Assembly (NCBI GenBank): GCA_036351575.1
Contig: JAZBPJ010000102.1
Coordinates: forward strand, 1-25,125
DNA: 25,125 nucleotides
DNA from: JABDPF01 sp036351575
GTDB taxonomy: Bacteria > Pseudomonadota > Gammaproteobacteria > Xanthomonadales > SZUA-36
Reading direction: 5' to 3'
The notes under the pieces are model-generated. The model made no database searches, had not been told where the DNA came from, and was given only the letters and a program-made list of their open reading frames with translations. The translations under genes were made by a program, and so were the position numbers. Positions within the stretch are counted from its first letter, which is position 1, and each line of letters begins with the position of its first letter. Below are positions 1-6,885 of the stretch, piece after piece.

Positions 1-7
1 ATAAAAA

Positions 8-37
8 GAAGCCAGGAGTAGCAGCTCTCCTGGCTTC
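8..37 (-). terminator. Intrinsic terminator reading on the minus strand
   Basis: An 11-bp perfect inverted repeat (8-18 GAAGCCAGGAG with 27-37 CTCCTGGCTTC, 8-nt loop) is followed on the minus strand by TTTTTAT, the layout of a Rho-independent terminator. On the plus strand no T-run follows, so it should mainly stop leftward transcription coming from the 40-310 region. Confidence 0.75.
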
Positions 38-309
38 TAAAACAACCCGAAAAGAAGGGAGTTCGGGCTGTCTCGCTGCGGATCCGCCGGCACAGGGAAT
101 GTGAGGAGGCGGATCCCAGGAGCCACAATCTGCGCGTCGCTTTTAAGCCTTCGCACAGCACCTGTACTCTTCAGCCAGGGAGGGCTGGCTCCTGTTAAGA
201 CAAGTTGAATTATTGGCTTCGGTCGGCCGCATGGCCTTTGAATAGCAACTCCTCCTTGAGCTGGGGCCGGAAATTCCTTTTCCGGTAACTCATTTAATGC
301 AGATTTCAT
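37..309 (-). other. Possible structured RNA or small ORF upstream of a terminator
   Basis: The minus-strand stretch feeding the terminator holds several nested inverted repeats: 117-124 with 187-194 (CAGGAGCC/GGCTCCTG), 173-178 with 185-190 (AGCCAG/CTGGCT), and 80-88 with 108-116 (GGATCCGCC/GGCGGATCC). It also contains a 90-codon ORF (309 to 37) whose TAG lies at the edge of the terminator stem. The ORF has no convincing ribosome binding site, many codons rare in the neighbouring genes (TTA, ATA, AGG) and no recognisable domain, so I lean to a transcribed non-coding RNA or 3' leader rather than a protein. The family is not identified. Confidence 0.25.
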
Positions 310-466
310 GCCACTAACAGCACTTCCGCTGACTTATTGTTTTTTTTCAGCATGTTAAAGGCAATTTGAGCGGCCGGACCGGCATCCATCCCTGTCCTCA
401 CACTGACGATTTTTGTCAGCAAACCCCGAAAATGCGTCACCGCTGACCGGAAACAGGGCGTAACCG
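310..466. other. Intergenic stretch with no recognised gene
   Basis: I see no supportable coding region here on either strand. It contains an 8-T run at 340-347 and a short CTGAC/GTCAG hairpin near 400-420. In many gammaproteobacteria this side of rpsB carries map on the opposite strand, but map is not present in the first 725 bases. Confidence 0.4.
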
Positions 467-495
467 TTGCTGTTGCGGGAAGTTTCCGGTATATT
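467..495 (+). promoter_or_regulatory. Probable sigma70 promoter for rpsB-tsf
   Basis: The -35 TTGCTG (467-472) and -10 TATATT (490-495) are separated by exactly 17 bp. The -10 matches the consensus at five of six positions, and a GC-rich discriminator (TGCGCGGC) follows, as is common for stringently controlled ribosomal operons. Transcription would begin near 502, leaving a leader of about 220 nt before rpsB. Confidence 0.55.
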
Positions 496-501
496 TGCGC
501 G

Positions 502-725
502 GCTTTGTCGGCGGCTTTCGCCGGCGAACGAAAAACCGGCGCGTCGAGCGGCCCCGATTTTCGGGCCCGGACCACGCGTCAAATACGCACACTCGCCGCA
601 ACGGTTCAGAGGGGTGCCCTCGATAAAACAGAATGAGGGTCTCTGCAACGGGCTGAGTGGAGGATTAACCCCGGAATCTCGCAGCCAGGCCGCTGCGGGC
701 ATTCCTTTGCAAGAAGGAAATACAC
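502..725 (+). promoter_or_regulatory. rpsB 5' leader with SD-covering hairpin
   Basis: This long untranslated leader lies where enteric bacteria carry the rpsB leader (t44/tff RNA). Visible hairpins include CGGCG/CGCCG near 510-525, GAGGG/CCCTC near 610-625, and GCAGC/GCTGC at 681-696. The last one pairs TTCCTT (702-707) with AAGGAA (714-719) over a 6-nt loop, so the rpsB Shine-Dalgarno AAGGA is inside the stem. That fits autogenous control by S2, which is known for rpsB in E. coli; here it is an inference from structure. Confidence 0.45.
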
Positions 726-1904
726 ATGGCTAACGTCACCATGCGCCAGATGCTCGAAGCAGGCGTGCACTTCGGTCACCAGACCCGTTACTGGAATCCC
801 AAGATGGCTCCCTACATTTTCGGAGCCCGCGGCAAGATCCACATCATCAACCTCGAAAAGACCCTTCCGCTGCTGAACGATGCGATGAATTTCATCAGCA
901 AGCTGGCGGCCCGGCGTGGCACGATCATGTTCGTCGGCACCAAGCGCGCAGCCAGCCAGTCGATGGAAGACGAGGCGAGACGCTGCGGCATGCCCTTCGT
1001 TTCCCACCGCTGGCTGGGCGGCATGCTGACCAACTACCGCACCATCCGCGCCTCGGTCAAGCGCCTGAAGCAGCTCGAAAGCATGCACGAAGACGGCAGC
1101 GTCGAGCACCTCGTGAAGAAAGAAGTACTGCAGCTGACGCGCGAGCGCGACAAGCTGGAGCGCAGCCTGGGCGGCATCAAGGACATGAAGAACCTTCCCG
1201 ATGCCCTGTTCGTCGTTGACGTCAGCTACGAAGACATTGCAATCAAGGAAGCGAAGATCCTGGGCATCCCCGTGATCGCCGTCGTCGATACGAACTGCTC
1301 GCCCGAGGGCATCGATTACGTCATCCCCGGCAACGACGACGCCATCCGGTCGATTCGCCTGTATGCCCAACTGGCTGCTGATGCGGTTCTGGAAGGACGC
1401 GCTTCGGCGCCCCACGTCGAAATGGACGACGAGTTCGTAGAGCTCGATGAAGAAGGCAACCCGATCAAGCGCAAGGCCGAGAAGCCCAAGGCCGATCCGA
1501 AAAAGCCGGCCCGCACGAAGGTTGCCAAGAAAGTCGTCGCTCGCAAACCCGCTGCGGAACCGAAACCGGATGAAGCGCACGCTGAAGACGTGAAGGCGTC
1601 CGATGCTCCGCAGGCGGAAGAGGCGCCTGCCGAGGAAACGGCCAAGGCCGAAGAAGCCGCCCCGGAACAGGATGCGGCCCCGGCAGACGACACGGCCAAG
1701 GCTGAAGAGTCTGTTGCCGAAGAGGCTCCGGCGAAAGAGGAGGCCGTTGCCGAAGAGGTTTCCGATAAGGAAACCAAGGCCGCCCCTAAAAAGAAGGTAG
1801 CGAAGAAGAAAACCGCCAAGAAAAAAGTAGCGAAGAAGAAGACCGCCAAGAAGTCTGCTACCAAGAAGGCAGCCGCCAAGAAAGACAGCGACGGCGACGA
1901 CTGA
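726..1904 (+). CDS. rpsB: 30S ribosomal protein S2 with long acidic/basic C-terminal tail
   Basis: The N-terminal 225 or so residues are a normal bacterial S2 (MANVTMRQMLEAGVHFGHQT start, HRWLGGMLTN near 98, and VDTN followed by the GIDYVIPGNDDAIRSI block near 190-210). S2 sits on the 30S subunit at the head-body junction and helps hold S1. The start follows AAGGA with a 7-8 nt spacer. The protein is 392 residues against about 240 in E. coli: from about residue 230 it carries first a mixed K/P/A stretch, then an acidic A/E-rich segment (about 280-350), then a lysine-rich end with a duplicated 10-residue unit KKKVAKKKTA, ending DSDGDD. The reading frame stays open with matching GC and codon use, so the tail looks genuine. 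First gene of the operon with tsf. Confidence 0.97.
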   Translation: MANVTMRQMLEAGVHFGHQTRYWNPKMAPYIFGARGKIHIINLEKTLPLLNDAMNFISKLAARRGTIMFVGTKRAASQSMEDEARRCGMPFVSHRWLGGMLTNYRTIRASVKRLKQLESMHEDGSVEHLVKKEVLQLTRERDKLERSLGGIKDMKNLPDALFVVDVSYEDIAIKEAKILGIPVIAVVDTNCSPEGIDYVIPGNDDAIRSIRLYAQLAADAVLEGRASAPHVEMDDEFVELDEEGNPIKRKAEKPKADPKKPARTKVAKKVVARKPAAEPKPDEAHAEDVKASDAPQAEEAPAEETAKAEEAAPEQDAAPADDTAKAEESVAEEAPAKEEAVAEEVSDKETKAAPKKKVAKKKTAKKKVAKKKTAKKSATKKAAAKKDSDGDD

Positions 1905-1929
1905 GCCGGGCTCGATTGAACAAGATAGC

Positions 1930-1948
1930 GGCGGGATGAATACCCGCC
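1930..1948 (+). promoter_or_regulatory. rpsB-tsf intergenic hairpin
   Basis: GGCGGG (1930-1935) pairs with CCCGCC (1943-1948) over a 7-nt loop in the 75-bp gap between rpsB and tsf. There is no T-run after it, so it is not a full terminator. It may act as a weak attenuator or mRNA-processing/stability site. Confidence 0.35.
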
Positions 1949-1979
1949 TGTGACCCAAGGAATTGAAGAGGAAAATGTC

Positions 1980-2855
1980 ATGGCAGTAACTGCTGCACTG
2001 GTTAAGGAACTCCGCGAACGCACGGGCGCGGGAATGATGGAATGCAAAAAAGCACTGGTTGAGACCGATGGCGACATGGACGCAGCGGTCGAACTCATGC
2101 GCAAGACCGGCCTCGCCAAGGCGGACAAGAAAGCCAGCCGCGTGGCGGCCGAGGGCAAGGTCATGCAGGCCATTTCAAGCGACCGCAAACAAGCGGTCAT
2201 GGTTGAAGTGAACAGCGAAACCGACTTCGTGGCCAAGGATGCCAACTTCAACGCGTTTGCCGAGGCGGTCGCACTCAAGGCCCTCGAGTCTGGCGTGGAG
2301 GACGTCGAAAGCCTGATGGCTGAGAGCCTGGATGGTTCTACCGTCGAAGAAGCGCGGCAGGCATTGATCGCGAAGATTGGCGAGAACATCCAGATCCGCC
2401 GCCTGGTCCGCAGCACCACCGAAGGCGCCCTGGGCGCCTATGTCCATGGCGGCAAAATAGGCGTCCTGGTGGAACTGGAAGGCGGCGACGAAGAACTGGC
2501 GCACGACATCGCCCTGCACATCGCCGCGATGAACCCCGAGTTTGTATCGCACGAGGACGTTCCTGCCGAAATCATCACGCGCGAAAAAGACATCCTGGTC
2601 GCGCAGGCCGAAGGCAGCGGCAAGCCGGCCGAGATCATCGAGAAAATGGTCAGCGGGCGCTTGCGTAAACACCTCGCAGGCATCACACTTCTTGGACAAC
2701 CTTTCGTCAAGGACGGCGACCTGACCGTGGACAAACTGCTCGGCCAGAACGGTGCCGCCGTGAAAGGCTTCAAGCGCCTGGTCGTTGGCGAAGGCATCGA
2801 AAAGAAGCAGGAGAACTTCGCTGACGAAGTGATGCAGCAAGTAAGTGGAAACTGA
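1980..2855 (+). CDS. tsf: Translation elongation factor Ts
   Basis: EF-Ts is the nucleotide exchange factor for EF-Tu. The protein begins MAVTAALVKELRERTGAGMM, with the UBA-like N-domain and the MECKKAL signature, and shows the NSETDFVAKD core motif near residues 78-87 and the C-terminal dimerisation and coiled region. It has 291 residues, close to the usual 280-295. The ATG at 1980 is chosen over an in-frame upstream start at 1950 because GAAGAGGAAA lies just before it and the family starts here. It sits 75 bp behind rpsB as in most bacteria, and its last 11 bases overlap the pyrH start. Confidence 0.97.
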   Translation: MAVTAALVKELRERTGAGMMECKKALVETDGDMDAAVELMRKTGLAKADKKASRVAAEGKVMQAISSDRKQAVMVEVNSETDFVAKDANFNAFAEAVALKALESGVEDVESLMAESLDGSTVEEARQALIAKIGENIQIRRLVRSTTEGALGAYVHGGKIGVLVELEGGDEELAHDIALHIAAMNPEFVSHEDVPAEIITREKDILVAQAEGSGKPAEIIEKMVSGRLRKHLAGITLLGQPFVKDGDLTVDKLLGQNGAAVKGFKRLVVGEGIEKKQENFADEVMQQVSGN

Positions 2856-3561
2856 CCAAGCCTATCAACGCATACTCCTGAAGCTCAGCGGCGAAGCGCT
2901 GCTGGGCGGAGAAGACTACGGCATCGACCCGGTGATCATTCACCGGATCGCCTCTGAAATCAAAGACGTTACACAGCTGGGCATCCAGGTCGCTGTCGTT
3001 ATCGGCGCCGGAAACATTTTTCGCGGCGCCGGCCTCGCCCGCTCCGGCATCGACCGGGTCACTGCCGATCACATGGGCATGCTGGCAACCATCATGAACT
3101 GCCTCGCGCTGCAGGACTCCCTGGAGGGGATCGATTGCGACGCCCGCGTCATGTCCGCGATTTCAGCGCACGACGTGTGCGAAGACTACATTCGCCGACG
3201 CGCTGTCCGCCACCTCGAAAAGGGGCGTGTCGTGATCTGCGCCGGCGGCACCGGCAACCCGTTTTTCACCACCGATACGGCAGCCGCCCTGCGCGCCATC
3301 GAAGTCGGCGCCGACATTGTTCTCAAGGCAACCAAGGTCGACGGGGTGTATTCCGCCGACCCGGTCAAGGATCCCGATGCAAAGATGTACACCGAGCTCG
3401 ATTACGACTCGGTCATCGAGAGCAAGCTGGGCGTCATGGACGCCAATGCGATCGTGCTCTGCCGGGACCAGCAAATGCCGATTCGTGTATTCAACGTTTT
3501 CGGTGAAGGCAACCTCGCCCGGATTGTCAGGGGTGAAGCGATCGGCACACTCGTTTCCTGA
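2845..3561 (+). CDS. pyrH: UMP kinase
   Basis: PyrH phosphorylates UMP to UDP with ATP, an essential step in pyrimidine nucleotide supply. It belongs to the amino-acid kinase family: LLKLSGEALLGG near residues 10-22 (phosphate loop), VIGAGNIFRG near 52-61, TADHMGMLAT near 72-81, AGGTGNPFFTTDTAAALRA near 133-151 and LKATKVDGVYSADP near 160-173 are all present. Its 238 residues match E. coli PyrH (241). It starts with GTG, overlapping the end of tsf by 11 bp, which suggests translational coupling. Confidence 0.96.
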   Translation: METDQAYQRILLKLSGEALLGGEDYGIDPVIIHRIASEIKDVTQLGIQVAVVIGAGNIFRGAGLARSGIDRVTADHMGMLATIMNCLALQDSLEGIDCDARVMSAISAHDVCEDYIRRRAVRHLEKGRVVICAGGTGNPFFTTDTAAALRAIEVGADIVLKATKVDGVYSADPVKDPDAKMYTELDYDSVIESKLGVMDANAIVLCRDQQMPIRVFNVFGEGNLARIVRGEAIGTLVS

Positions 3562-3595
3562 CCCGAAAACACGCGTAAAAAAGAAGGAGATCTCC

Positions 3596-4153
3596 ATGCT
3601 TGCCGAGATTCAAAACGACACCCGCAACCGCATGACCAAGAGCCTCGAAGCGCTGCGCCACGAACTCGCCAAGATCCGTACGGGTCGCGCGCACCCCAGC
3701 CTGCTGGAGCACGTGCACGTCGATTACTACGGCAGCGAGGTCCCGATCGGCCAGGCCGCCAGCGTGGCGGTCGAAGACGCGCGCACGCTCACGGTGACCC
3801 CGTGGGACAAGAACATGGTCAAGCTGATCGAGAAGGCGATACTGACCTCCGACCTCGGACTCAACCCGTCCACGGCCGGCCAGGTCATTCGCATTCCCCT
3901 GCCCCCGCTGACCGAAGAACGCCGCCGTGACCTTGGCCGCGTGGTTCACCAGGAAGGGGAAAACGCAAAAATCGCGATCCGCAATATTCGGCGCGACGCC
4001 AACCACCACATCAAGGAACTGCTCAAGGAAAAAGAAATATCCGAGGACGACGAGCGCCGGGCCGAGGCCGACATCCAGGCCGTGACAGACGTAGCGGTCA
4101 AGAAGGTGGATGAAATCGTCGCCGAGAAGGAACAGGAACTCCTTGAGATCTGA
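3596..4153 (+). CDS. frr: Ribosome recycling factor
   Basis: RRF splits post-termination ribosomes together with EF-G. The protein is 185 residues, exactly the E. coli length, with the conserved KIRTGRAHPSLLEHV segment near residues 24-38, the PWDKNMVKLIEKAI segment near 67-80, and the C-terminal helix carrying RRDANHHIKELLKEKEIS. The ATG at 3596 has a strong AAGGAGAT site in front. It lies 34 bp behind pyrH, the usual order. Confidence 0.97.
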   Translation: MLAEIQNDTRNRMTKSLEALRHELAKIRTGRAHPSLLEHVHVDYYGSEVPIGQAASVAVEDARTLTVTPWDKNMVKLIEKAILTSDLGLNPSTAGQVIRIPLPPLTEERRRDLGRVVHQEGENAKIAIRNIRRDANHHIKELLKEKEISEDDERRAEADIQAVTDVAVKKVDEIVAEKEQELLEI

Positions 4154-4883
4154 ACCAGAGCCCTTGCCGGCGCACGTTGCCATCGTGATGGACGGCAACG
4201 GGCGCTGGGCGGGACGAAGAAAGAGACCGCGCACCTTCGGCCACCAGGCTGGACAGAAAGCCCTGCGCCGGATTGTCGAACACTGCGGCCGCATCGGTGT
4301 GCGGCACCTGACCGTCTTCGCATTTTCCAGCGAAAACTGGAAGCGCCCGCAAAAAGAAGTCAGTCGCCTGATGGAACTCTTCCTGCACGCCCTCGATAAG
4401 GAAGCGCTGGAGCTGCACGAAAACAATGTCCGCCTGCGCTTCATCGGGGACACCGGCCGGTTTTCGGAAGAACTGCAGAGCCGTATCGCGGAGAGCGAGC
4501 AATTGACCGCCGGCAACGACGGCCTGCACTTCAATGTCGCCGCCAATTACGGCGGGCGCTGGGACATTGCAAACGCAGCCCGCAGGATCGCCTGCGATAT
4601 CGCGGCGGGACGCCTGCAGCCCGAACACGTCTCGGAGTCATCGTTCCAGCGCTACCTGTCGCTGGCGGAAGACCCGGACCCGGACCTGTTCATCCGTACC
4701 GGCGGCGAAATGCGCATCAGCAACTTCCTTCTGTGGCAGTCCGCCTACGCCGAATTCTTTTTCACTTCCGTTCTGTGGCCGGACTTCGGGCCTGAACATC
4801 TCGACGAGGCCATCGAGTCGTTCCGCGCGCGGGAACGGCGGTTCGGGCTGACCGGCGAGCAAGCCAGAGACCGGCAGGGCTGA
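4143..4883 (+). CDS. uppS: Undecaprenyl diphosphate synthase
   Basis: This cis-prenyltransferase makes the C55 lipid carrier for peptidoglycan and O-antigen from FPP and eight IPP. The catalytic MDGNGRWA block, FAFSSENWKRP, and the RTGGEMRISNFLLWQSAYAE block with its FFTSVLWPDF continuation are all seen. The likely start is TTG at 4143 (leader residues LRSEPEPLPAHVAIV), with AGGAACTCC just upstream and an 11-bp overlap with frr, giving 246 residues against 253 in E. coli. An in-frame ATG at 4110 would add 11 residues inside frr and is less well supported. cdsA follows after 5 bp. Confidence 0.95.
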   Translation: MRSEPEPLPAHVAIVMDGNGRWAGRRKRPRTFGHQAGQKALRRIVEHCGRIGVRHLTVFAFSSENWKRPQKEVSRLMELFLHALDKEALELHENNVRLRFIGDTGRFSEELQSRIAESEQLTAGNDGLHFNVAANYGGRWDIANAARRIACDIAAGRLQPEHVSESSFQRYLSLAEDPDPDLFIRTGGEMRISNFLLWQSAYAEFFFTSVLWPDFGPEHLDEAIESFRARERRFGLTGEQARDRQG

Positions 4884-4888
4884 GCCAC

Positions 4889-5704
4889 ATGCTGCGCACA
4901 CGCGTCAAGACCGCCCTGGTTCTCTTGCCCGTCACGCTGGCGGTGGTTTTTCTGGCGCCGCCCACCGTGTTCAAGCTTGTTATCGGTCTCCTGATGGTCC
5001 TGGGAAGCCGGGAGTACGCGCGCATCAGCAGTTTGCCGACCAACGCGGCTTACCTGCTGATCGGGCTGCAGGCGCTCGTGATCGTCATGGTGTTGCTGAA
5101 CTGGAATGCCGCGGCCGCCGTGGCGACCGGCCTGCTGGCCGCGGGCTGCGTTCTCTGGCTGGCGCTGTTCTTTCGCCTCACGCTGTACGAAGAAGGAGCG
5201 ACGCCCGACCGGACGTTCAGGGCGCTGGGCTTTGTCACTTCGCTGATCGCGCTGACGTTCTGCTTTTTCGCCCTGTCCTGGCTGCAGGAACAGGCGAACG
5301 GGCCGTTTGTCGTGGCCCTGCTGATGCTCCTGATCGCCGCGGCGGACACCGGGGCCTATTTCTCAGGCAAGCAATTCGGGCGACACCGTCTGTCGCCCCT
5401 GATCAGTCCGAACAAGACCTGGGAAGGCGTTTACGGCGGCGCCGCGCTCGCGCTGCTCGCCGGCTGGCTCTGGGCCACGCTTACGCCGCTGCAGATCGAA
5501 CTCCCTGCCCTGCTCGTCATCTCCGTCATCACGACGCTGGTTTCGATCGGCGGAGACCTGTACATCAGCATGCACAAGCGGACCGTCAAGCTCGATGACT
5601 CCGGAAGCCTGTTCCCGGGCCACGGCGGCGTGCTGGACCGCTACGACAGCCTGCTTGCCGGTGCACCGTTTTTCGCGCTGGCTTACGGACTGCTGGTGAC
5701 ATGA
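4889..5704 (+). CDS. cdsA: Phosphatidate cytidylyltransferase
   Basis: CdsA makes CDP-diacylglycerol from phosphatidate and CTP, the branch point of phospholipid synthesis. The 271-residue protein has about eight hydrophobic membrane segments and the C-terminal family signature (residues about 229-255) with SMHKR, DSGSLFPGHGG and LDRYD. The signature deviates at one place: the Lys-Asp pair normally found four residues after Lys-Arg reads Asp-Asp, with a Lys two positions earlier (KRTVKLDDSG). Its TGA overlaps the dxr ATG (ATGA). The uppS-cdsA-dxr-rseP order is standard for proteobacteria. Confidence 0.95.
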   Translation: MLRTRVKTALVLLPVTLAVVFLAPPTVFKLVIGLLMVLGSREYARISSLPTNAAYLLIGLQALVIVMVLLNWNAAAAVATGLLAAGCVLWLALFFRLTLYEEGATPDRTFRALGFVTSLIALTFCFFALSWLQEQANGPFVVALLMLLIAAADTGAYFSGKQFGRHRLSPLISPNKTWEGVYGGAALALLAGWLWATLTPLQIELPALLVISVITTLVSIGGDLYISMHKRTVKLDDSGSLFPGHGGVLDRYDSLLAGAPFFALAYGLLVT

Positions 5705-6885
5705 AAGTGCGGCGCATCTGCGTACTGGGTTCCACGGGCTCGATCGGCAAGAACACGCTGGACGTGATCGCGCGCAACCCGGAACGGTTCGAGGTCGTTG
5801 CGCTGACTGCGAATCAAAACACGGAGTTGCTCGCGCGGCAGTGCGCCCGCTTCAATGCCAGGCTGGCCGTCGTCGCCGATGCCTCCCGCGTACCGGCACT
5901 CAGACAGCAGTTACAGGAAGCGGGCAGCCGCGCCGAGGTCCTGGCCGGCAAAGAAGGCCTGGTGACCGTCGCCGGCCTGCCGGAAGTCGATACGGTCATG
6001 GCCGCCATCGTCGGCGCGGCCGGACTGGCGCCGACATTCAGGGCCGCTGAGACGGGCAAAAGAATACTGCTTGCCAACAAGGAGTCCCTGGTCATCGCCG
6101 GGCAGGTATTCGTCGCCGAGGCGAAGCGCAACGGAGCCCGCGTGCTGCCGGTTGACAGTGAGCACAACGCCATTTTCCAGTCGCTGCCGCCGGAATTCAG
6201 CGATGGACTGGACGCTATCGGTGTCGAAAAAGTCATTCTGACAGCGTCCGGAGGTCCATTCCTCGACACGCCGGCCGAGGCGCTGCCGGCGGTCACGCCC
6301 GAGCAGGCCTGTGCCCATCCGAACTGGGACATGGGCCGAAAAATATCCGTCGATTCGGCCACGCTGATGAACAAGGGCCTCGAGGTCATCGAGGCGCGCT
6401 GGCTGTTCAATGCGCGGCCGGACCAGATCGAGGTGCTCGTACACCCGCAAAGCATCGTGCATTCCATGGTCGCCTACCGTGACGGCTCGGTCATCGCGCA
6501 GCTGGGCACGCCGGACATGCGAACGCCGATCGCGAATGTGTTGGCCTGGCCGGAACGCATCGAGGCCGGCGTCAGGCATCTCGACCTGGCGCAAATCAAC
6601 GACCTGTCATTCTACCAACCCGATTTCGTGCGTTTTCCCTGCCTGTCACTGGCCTTTTCCGCGATGCGGCAGGGCGGCGGCGCGCCGGCGGTATTGAACG
6701 CAGCCAACGAAGTCGCTGTCGAACTGTTCCTGGAACGCCGGATCGGTTTTGACCGCATCGCAGGCGTCGTCGAAGAAACACTGAAACATGCGTCCTCGGC
6801 GCAACCGGGCAGCCTGGAAGAAGTCATGGAGCAGGACCGCCTGGCGCGCAGCCGGGCATATGAATACGCGGCGAAGATTTCATGA
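5701..6885 (+). CDS. dxr: 1-deoxy-D-xylulose 5-phosphate reductoisomerase
   Basis: Dxr (IspC) converts DXP to MEP with NADPH in the non-mevalonate isoprenoid pathway, feeding the UppS substrate pool. The NADPH site GSTGSIGKNTLDVI is at residues 10-23, LLANKESLV near 122-130, the metal/substrate block PVDSEHNAIFQ near 149-159, the catalytic loop HPNWDMGRKISVDSATLMNK near 208-227, and HPQSIVHSMV near 249-258. Its 394 residues match the family (398 in E. coli). It overlaps both cdsA and rseP by ATGA joints, implying coupled translation. Confidence 0.97.
   Translation: MKVRRICVLGSTGSIGKNTLDVIARNPERFEVVALTANQNTELLARQCARFNARLAVVADASRVPALRQQLQEAGSRAEVLAGKEGLVTVAGLPEVDTVMAAIVGAAGLAPTFRAAETGKRILLANKESLVIAGQVFVAEAKRNGARVLPVDSEHNAIFQSLPPEFSDGLDAIGVEKVILTASGGPFLDTPAEALPAVTPEQACAHPNWDMGRKISVDSATLMNKGLEVIEARWLFNARPDQIEVLVHPQSIVHSMVAYRDGSVIAQLGTPDMRTPIANVLAWPERIEAGVRHLDLAQINDLSFYQPDFVRFPCLSLAFSAMRQGGGAPAVLNAANEVAVELFLERRIGFDRIAGVVEETLKHASSAQPGSLEEVMEQDRLARSRAYEYAAKIS

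Noticed and set aside
91..140. Cobalamin-riboswitch-like words (AGGGAA and a GCCAC-like stretch) on the plus strand
   Set aside because: The order and spacing of the conserved boxes do not match, and no cobalamin-related gene follows.
606..1958. A 450-codon open frame on the minus strand opposite rpsB
   Set aside because: It is the reverse of the S2 gene with its repetitive A/E/K tail, giving a biased Gly/Arg/Leu-rich sequence with no known domain; S2 is certain on the plus strand.
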